A DNA stretch of 64,000 nucleotides from Adiantum capillus-veneris (Eukaryota > Streptophyta > Polypodiopsida > Polypodiales > Pteridaceae): contig CM043969.1 of assembly GCA_014529385.2 (NCBI GenBank), positions 34,908,446 to 34,972,445 of the forward strand. Reading direction: 5' to 3'. The translations under genes were made by a program, and so were the position numbers. How positions within the stretch are numbered: the stretch's first letter is position 1; every line of letters starts with the position of its first letter. This document shows positions 57,735-64,000 of this stretch, piece after piece. The notes under the pieces were generated by a model, which was not told the DNA's origin, searched no databases, and saw only the letters and a program-made list of their open reading frames with translations.

Positions 57735-57854
57735 ACAGAAATAGAACCCCAAAGTGTGTAGAATACTCACATGAGATGATGTATATATAGAGTGGACTTG
57801 GGTGCCATATATAAAGAAGCCATATATTGAGTAGCTTCATATATAATCTCAACA
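55024..57854 (-). mobile_element. Non-coding short-LTR retrotransposon (third copy, inverted)
   Basis: ATAGG is duplicated at 55019-55023 and 57855-57859. The 3' LTR (55024-55163) is 140 bp; the 5' LTR (57635-57854) is 220 bp because its (GA)n tract expanded. The initiator tRNA-Met primer site lies at 57623-57634 and a polypurine tract (CGGGGG) next to 55164, both on the minus strand. The interior again holds the GATACCATG array (about 55850-56370) and about 165-bp units (56600-57600). It is inserted into the decayed Tat-like element between its gag and protease. Confidence 0.88.
57640..57734. repeat. (GA)n tract inside the 5' LTR
   Basis: About 95 bp of GA, against about 18 bp at the same place in the partner LTR at 55029. 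LTRs are identical when an element inserts, so the expansion must be later. Confidence 0.9.
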
Positions 57855-57869
57855 ATAGGAGCAATTTCA

Positions 57870-60345
57870 CGTTGCATCATGGTTGCCATCCTTCCAGTCA
57901 TCAACGTCAACATAAAGGGTAAGAGGGTTGGAAACACTTACATTGATGGTGGCGCACAAATCTATGTGATGACTGAAGTTATGATGGCTCGGCTAGGACT
58001 CGAGATTGACTGCCCTTCTCCATGCAAGGTAAATATGGCAAACAACGCAAAGGTATAACGTGCGGGTGTGGTAAGTGCCGTGAAGGTAAAAGCCTTCAAC
58101 ACTAAGGTAGAAGTAGATATTTTTGTGATTCCAACTAAGAGGGAGGGCTATCCATTGATCTTGGGAAGGCCATGATTGATGGCCATGAAGGAAAAGTAGG
58201 AATGGGGCACTGGTCTTCTACGCATGACCAGTAAGAAGGGGGAAACAATCTACTATGACATGAGGACCAGTAAGCAGAAACAAATGCACCTAGAGACATC
58301 CGTAGATGAAACCACTAGTGAGTCTTCCACTTCTGAGGAGGAGACCACTTCCACCGATGAGAGCGACAGTTCCATCGATGTGATGGGCATTATCATGAAG
58401 GGCCTACAAAGGGCAAGCACGACTAGAGACCCGTCACCAGAAGGTCAAACCAACAAAGAGGTAAATAAATTACCTGGCCTAGGAGAGGGCATGTTGAAAA
58501 GTATGTTGTCTATGGAATTAACAAGTGAAGAGAAGGATAAATTTTTGCAAATGTTGATGGGATTCTTTAGCCTTTTCATTGACAATTATGGAAGAATCAC
58601 AGGTATTACGGTGGTGGAGCATCACATTAAGTTGAAGGAAGGGGTAAAGCCAGTTGTGCAGAAACTACGACGACAAGGGGTCATACAAGAAAAGTCACTC
58701 CTTGCCAAGGTAAGGAATCTACTGGAAGTAGGGTTCATTTATCCTCTGGAAAATTCAAAGTGGGTGTCATCGGTAGTGGTGACACCTAAGAAGAATGGTA
58801 ATTGGAGGGTCTTTGTTGACTGCAAACCACTAATGCTAGCCACAAAGAGGGACCATTTTCCTCTCCCTTTTTTGGGTGAAATTCTCAATGAAGTAGCTGG
58901 TTTTGAATGCTACAGAGTGTATGATGGGTATTCTAACAATTTTCAAATACGCATAGCCTTTGAAGATCATCTAAAAACCACTTTCATTACACCACGGGGC
59001 TGTTTTTCTTATAGAGTTATGCCATTTGGTCTCACAAATACACCTGCCATATTCCAGAGATATGTCCCATATGTCTTTCAACTTCTCTTTGGAACATCCA
59101 TAAGAGTGTTCTTTGATGATTTTTGTATATATGGCCCTCGCATCTCACACCTAGCAAAAGTGACTGATGGTTTAGCAAGGCTACAAAGCCTAGGAGGGCA
59201 GTTAAATGTAGAAGTACCACATTGGGGAAAGTAGAGTCATTCTCTTAGGCCATGAAATTTCAGTTGAAGGTATCAATACCGATCCAAGTAAGGTGCCCGC
59301 ACTCATCACACTACCTTCACCAAGAACCACACGTCAACTAGTCTCTTTTCTACATAAGGCGAGGTACTTGAGTATATTCATACATCTACTATCACAACTT
59401 GTTCTACCACTACAACAACTCACACAATGATCGATTTTCACATGGGACGAGGAGAGCGAGCATCACTACAACAAGTTCAAGGAGGTCTTAGCACCCTACT
59501 AACTATATCACCACCTAAGTGGGACAAAACGTTCTATGTCACCTCAAGTGTGGGTGATGACTGGGGGAAGTGCTAGTCTAGAAGGATGCAACGACATCTT
59601 TCATGAGGCCAATCTACTTCTCCAGTCGAATGATGACAGTGGGCAGAGAAAGGTTTCACCCATGTGGAACACCTAGTCCTAGCTCTTAGATTTGCAACTA
59701 TAAAGTTTAGATCATATTTGTTGCCTAGGGTACAACACATGGATGTTTTTGCTAGGATTACTAAATGGCTAGTTCGTCTGCAAGAGTTTGACTCCACGGT
59801 ACAAGTGGAAAGCACAACAAGGGGAAGCTTGGGGGGGACTCATGACCTACCAACAATTTGAGAAAAAGGTAAAGCACTCGAGAGGGGAGGGAATTCAACC
59901 ACTTTCAGAGCCACCGGTGATAGAAAAAGCACACTCTCTCTACTTTGATGGAGCCTACAAGCGAGCATTTAACAAGGTAGCTGTAGGCATAGTGGTCTTT
60001 GATCACAAAGGTATCGAGGTATTTTTGTTTGGCCATTTGTTAGAATCACATTCTAACAATGAAGCTGAGTATGAAGCATTGACAAAAGGATTACAACGGT
60101 GCATCTCACAAGGGGTAAAATGCCTTGATGTATTTGGGGATGCTCTACTTTTGGTAAGGCAAGTAAATGTAGCATGGACTTGTAATAATCCTAGCTTGAG
60201 GACTCACTTAAGCTGTGTAGAAACTTTGTTGGGTAAGTTTGAAGCAGTTCAATTACACCACATTCTAAGGGCTCAAAACCATGAAGCTAACGCCTCAGCA
60301 AGTGAAAGACTAGAAGAAATGGTAGTTGGGGCTATAAATTAAAGC
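57870..60345 (+). pseudogene. pol: Tat-like pol: protease, RT, RNase H and a second RNase H
   Basis: Protease near 57945 reads YIDGGAQIYVMTEVMMARLG and later YPLILGRP before a stop. RT lies in an open frame of 336 codons (58224-59234): WRVFVDCKPLMLATKRDHFP, FGLTNTPAIFQR and the catalytic FFDDF. RT is followed by GHEISVEGINTDPSKV and a broken first RNase H (59235-59790). A second, archaeal-type RNase H is open at 59788-60342: LYFDGAYKR, SNNEAEYEAL and VFGDALLLV are intact, while the last acidic position is Asn in HEANASASE. A second RNase H is the mark of the Tat branch. No integrase or 3' LTR follows, so the element is truncated near 60345. Confidence 0.8.
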
Positions 60346-60865
60346 TCTCTCTATTTCAAGGTAGTGATGCCTTACCCGACATAATGCATTTCTTATAAAC
60401 AGACGAAAGTTCACTAGATCTAACAAAAGGGCAGAAGCAATGGCTCACCAGGAAGGCCACACATTAGGAGATTTCGGAGGTCTTTTGGAAGTCCTTTTGG
60501 AAGAGAGAGGAAAATAAGCTCCTCCAATGAGAGAAGAGCCGACGTTACGTAGAAAAATAGATTGATATTAACAAAAATATAAAAGGTGTCCCTCTCCTCA
60601 TTTAATAATCTAGTGGTCCTTGAAGACGATCACTCTCTTTCATTTAATGCGAGCACCTTTTTCAGAAAGTAGATGCGGTGCATTTGATACGGCTTACGTC
60701 ATCACTAGAATTCAAAAAGTTACAAAACTATCAAGTGGTGGAAGATTTTGAAACTTTTGATACTGTCAATGCGTCCGGAACGCCCATATATCCTAGAAAT
60801 GAATGTCCAATTGCCTAGCTCCGATATCCAAAGAGGCAAAGAATGTCAAAAACCCCTAAAAGAAC
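60346..60865. other. Unassigned spacer after the Tat-like element
   Basis: No gene is seen. The stretch at 60735-60830 (gaaacttttgatactgtcaa and following) has no coding frame of note. Confidence 0.35.
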
Positions 60866-60866
60866 A

Positions 60867-60934
60867 TTTTACTAACGGCGCGGGAGGGGGCATTCCAAAA
60901 TTTTGGAATGCCTCATCGCACGCCGTTAGTAAAA
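60867..60934. repeat. Fold-back element 1 (ACTAACGGCG)
   Basis: An outer stem TTTTACTAACGGCG pairs perfectly with its inverse at 60921-60934. An inner stem CATTCCAAAA/TTTTGGAATG is perfect and has no loop spacer. It looks like the termini or a remnant of a small inverted-repeat transposon. Confidence 0.7.
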
Positions 60935-61114
60935 AGCCCATTTTTTCCTCTTTTAGAGAGATTTTTGAGAGGAAAATGTCAAAAAATCTCTAAAAAAGCC
61001 TCCATCTATCACATAGGTTTTTTCTTCATCATCTTAGCCTTAGAGATCATAATTTCGGATCTATAAGAGTGAGCTCGCACACCCATTGTTGCAATTCTAC
61101 AAAGTTCATTTTGA

Positions 61115-61249
61115 TCACACACACACACACACACACACACAGACAAATATAACATACACACAAACACACATAGACACAAATATAACATACACACACACAG
61201 ACACACAAATATAACATACACACACACACACACACACAAACACAAAGAG

Positions 61250-61316
<67 letters not shown>
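61115..61316. repeat. (AC)n and (CT)n microsatellite block
   Basis: (AC)n at about 61117-61141 and repeated (AC)n/ATAAC units to 61240 are followed by (CT)n at about 61251-61316. Confidence 0.9.
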
Positions 61317-61320
<4 letters not shown>

Positions 61321-61378
61321 TAGGCGCGCGTAGAGAGCCACAACCGGTGTGCATATCTCTATGCGCGCCTTTAGTACT
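61317..61378. repeat. Fold-back element 2
   Basis: ACTATAGGCGCGC pairs with GCGCGCCTTTAGT across about 35 bp. It is related in form to elements 1 and 3 and abuts the (CT)n tract. Confidence 0.55.
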
Positions 61379-61489
61379 ATGCATCCACCAGTGTATGTGT
61401 TTATGTGTGTATGTGTGAGTGTTATAGAGAGAGGAAGTAAGGCGGGGGGGAGAGAGAGAGAGAGAGAGAGAGTCTTTCTGTTACCTTAT

Positions 61490-61550
61490 ACTAACGGCGC
61501 GAGGAGGTGTTTTTTGAGGTCAAAACATGCTCCACGCGCGCCGTTAGTAA
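61490..61550. repeat. Fold-back element 3 (ACTAACGGCG)
   Basis: TACTAACGGCGCG pairs with CGCGCCGTTAGTA. Its outer stem is the same as element 1 but the inner sequence differs. It lies between two GA/CT tracts. Confidence 0.65.
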
Positions 61551-61554
61551 TGGG

Positions 61555-61591
<37 letters not shown>

Positions 61592-61653
61592 AAATATGCT
61601 AAGCTATAGAAAGGAGAGGGAGAGGGAGAGGGAGAGAGAGAGAGAGAGAGAGA

Positions 61654-61670
61654 GATAGATAGATAGATAG
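61654..61670 (-). repeat. (GATA)n tail of the LINE
   Basis: On the minus strand, AATAAAATC near 61672 is followed by (TATC)n and then (TC)n. LINEs commonly end in a short simple repeat or poly(A), so this marks the element's 3' end. Confidence 0.6.
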
Positions 61671-64000
61671 ATTTTATTATCGTCCTCGGAGGTCAAATAT
61701 GACCTATGGGACCAAAGTTACATGTGATGTAGTATGTGTATGGCTGATGAGTGACTCTCGATGCTCCAAAATTGTAGTGATGAGAGTCGCAATGGAGAGC
61801 CCACACTTTGGCTGGGAGAGGAAAGTGTGTAGGTCTAAGTTATGGCTGAAAATGTGAGAGAAGCAAGTTCGGATGTGATCAAAAGCTGAGCACTCTAGTA
61901 GTGTGTGGTACTCAGACTCTCGAACTTGCAGTGAGCATAATGTGCACAATCGATTTGACTCTTCTCCATTGCCCCAACGCCCTATCTCGCATCGAAGGAA
62001 ATGGGAGCTAAGCCGAATTGCTGCGATAGTGCGTATCGCGGACAAGGGAATAGGCTCAAGCATGTAAGTGTGAGTACGGTTTCCTCTCTCAGCGAAGAAC
62101 ATGGTTTTGTAGTTGGGGGCAATATAGGTGGTGTAATGTATGAAGCGTGACCCACCGGATTTCTCCCAAGCCGTAATACATTGGCGTTGTAGAAAAGCTT
62201 CATTCACTTGAGAGTCAATTGAAGCATCATGTAGCAAGTGTAATGCATCCCATCTCCCAAACCACTTCTTTATGTCTTGCATCCATCCCGTGCTCAAGAT
62301 CTTGCTTTTATGCGTCTTTTGAACTTTTTTGCTTGCTTCCCATGCAATTGTAGGAAGTCGATGTGAGGGGTTTTGACGCATCTTTATCATGTACTCCACA
62401 ACCCTTTTCATGCCCATAACCTCAATTGGAAGAGATCCCGACTCAAGAAGTAAGAGCATATATGGTGTTTGTGTCTTAACTTGAAGAAAGTTTGTAAGAA
62501 AACTCTTTTGGACATTCTCAAACTCTTTCCAAGTAGACTTTGAGATGCTCCCGCCCCACACTTCAACTCCATAAAGAAGAACCGGTGTCACCAATGCATC
62601 AAAAAGATACTTCCTGAGAACCCAACACTTGATGTTTCCCGCATTACACATGTTCTCAAATGCATAATATGCTCTCTTTTCCGCTTCCAAACGACGCATA
62701 GCACATTCATGCCACTTGTGATTGGATGGAACCTCAAGGCCAAGGTACTTAAAGCTCTCAACAACTTCAAGTGTCTCGTTGTTGTACACAATGCATGGCT
62801 TCTCCTTATGGTTGGTTTTCACAAGCATAACCTTTGTTTTGGATTCATTTACAATCAGCCCACTATGCAAGCAAAAGTTCTCAAGGACAACCATAAGCTT
62901 TTGTGCATCTTCTAAAGTGTGTGCTAGAAGCACTACATCATCCGCATACAACAAAAGCATGATTACCGCATTGCAAATAGTGACCTCTTCAATGCCTTCT
63001 TCTTGCATAAAGTCAAGTACCATTTGTTCCAATTGATCGATGCATAGACCAAAGAGAGTTGGTGACAATGGACATCCTTGTTTAACCCCAATAGTGCTTA
63101 CAAAAATTTCTGAAATTTCTCTTCACATGCGCAATTGACAAATCACCTTCTCATAGATTCGAGAAACCGCAAGCATAAACTCACTTGGCACTTGGAGTTC
63201 TTCCATCCTTCTCCACAAATTGTTACGTGGAATCATATCAAAGGCTTTCTTAAAGTCCACAAAACAACAATACAATCGCTTGCCTTTCAACTGACTTTCC
63301 TCCATGAGAACACGAAGAGTGACAAGATGATCAATGGTGCTATGGCATCGACGAAAACCCGCTTGTCCCTTTGCACGCTTGTCATTCTCTTCAGCCCAAT
63401 CACTCAATTTCATCTCCATTATGCACCCAAACAACTTTGCCATAAGAGACCCAATCATTATAGTCCGGTAGTTGCTTACATTCTTTACATCCCCTCCTTT
63501 ATGCAAAGGCTTAACCCAATTAGTACTCCAATCATAAGGCATACCATGTTGAAGTGCAAGGTTGAACATATCACACATCCACTCATGGGTAAAATCTCCC
63601 GTCCATTTGATCATCTCCGGCTTGATACCTTGAAGATCTCCCGCTTTGCGAGTAGCCAACTTTTCAATCCCACCGCATACATCCTCAATAGTAAAAAAAG
63701 ATGGCATACATGGGAGTGAACCATAAAATGGCATTTTTTCAGTATTTTCTTGCTCATATAATTGCCTACAATGTGTGTACATATCCATTAGACTCAAGTT
63801 ACCAAAATTCTCAACCAGCTTGCCTCTCAAGTTTCTCCAAAATCTTCCACATGCATGTGCCTTTTCTTGGACTTGAAATTCTTGTTGCTTTACTTCCCAT
63901 CTTCTTCTCTTCTTTTGAATCAATGCCTTGTATGTACGCAAATGACTTTGATAGTTGTCTTTGTCCATAGTTGCATCAAGCTTTATCAAGGACTTTCGAG
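61671..64000 (-). mobile_element. LINE (non-LTR retrotransposon), 3' part
   Basis: It contains most of an RT-encoding frame, a short 3' untranslated region with AATAAA and a simple-repeat tail. No LTR is present. The 5' part lies beyond the right end of the window, where the frame is still open. Confidence 0.85.
61704..64000 (-). pseudogene. LINE ORF2: reverse transcriptase with C-terminal Cys/His motif, one TGA
   Basis: From the window edge leftward: a basic region, RT motifs NYRTIMIGSLMAKLFG, GQAGFRRCHSTIDH and CCFVDFKKAFDMIPR, then a TGA at 63123-63125. The same frame continues with VSTIGVKQGCPLSPTLFG, the catalytic YADDVVLLAHT and SKTKVMLV. The C-terminus has the CTLCSLQ...EYHTLLEC motif seen in many LINE ORF2 proteins. 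RNase H is not evident. Upstream endonuclease would lie outside the window. The TGA is preceded by a Met codon and followed by REISEIF, so a CGA-to-TGA change is likely. Apart from this one stop the frame is clean over more than 2.2 kb, so decay is recent. Confidence 0.85.

Overview
The window looks like transposon-dense nuclear DNA of a land plant. The evidence is Athila/Tat-like and Ty1/copia LTR retrotransposons with plant-type primer sites (tRNA-Asp and initiator tRNA-Met), a Tat-type element with a second RNase H, a plant-style LINE, GT-AG intron-like junctions in gene scraps, and many (GA)n/(CT)n tracts. TTAA-flanked inverted-repeat elements would be unusual in a seed plant, so a fern or another non-seed lineage is possible, but that is inference. 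I see no intact host gene, no tRNA or rRNA gene and no CRISPR array.

Layout. 1-3.2 kb is anonymous sequence holding one TTAA-flanked element (1382-2703). 3196-17243 is one large minus-strand Ty3/gypsy element with an intact 2977-codon gag-pol frame. Its low-coordinate end carries an extra LTR in the opposite orientation plus an 18-nt copy of the tRNA-Asp primer site, and the whole composite lies between GCTTG duplications. 17.3-18.8 kb holds exon-like scraps of an unidentified minus-strand gene. 19.8-32.3 kb is a 1.8-kb tandem duplication whose second copy was opened by a gag-only LTR element (22404-29962) and a second TTAA-flanked element (30090-31427). 32.3-32.7 kb is the 3' end of another LTR element.

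33.1-38.0 kb holds two nested copies of a non-coding retrotransposon family with 142-bp LTRs; a third copy lies inverted at 55024-57854. 41053-41298 is a short inverted-repeat MITE with a 10-bp target duplication. 42.6-48.3 kb mixes exon-like scraps on both strands with a 5'-truncated copia element (43817-47134). 48.3-51.3 kb is the 3' end of a second Athila-like element. About 51.7-60.35 kb is a decayed plus-strand Tat-like element, split by the third 142-bp-LTR copy. 60.8-61.7 kb is microsatellite-rich with three fold-back motifs. 61.7-64 kb is a LINE on the minus strand that runs off the window.

The coding content is almost all replication machinery of these elements: gag, aspartic protease, reverse transcriptase, RNase H and integrase. 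The observations most worth following are the inverted LTR/primer-site composite with a clean target duplication, a second aspartic-protease domain downstream of integrase in its polyprotein, a shared W-x-P-K repeat protein after pol in two elements, and TTAA-specific elements with a readable empty site in the same window.
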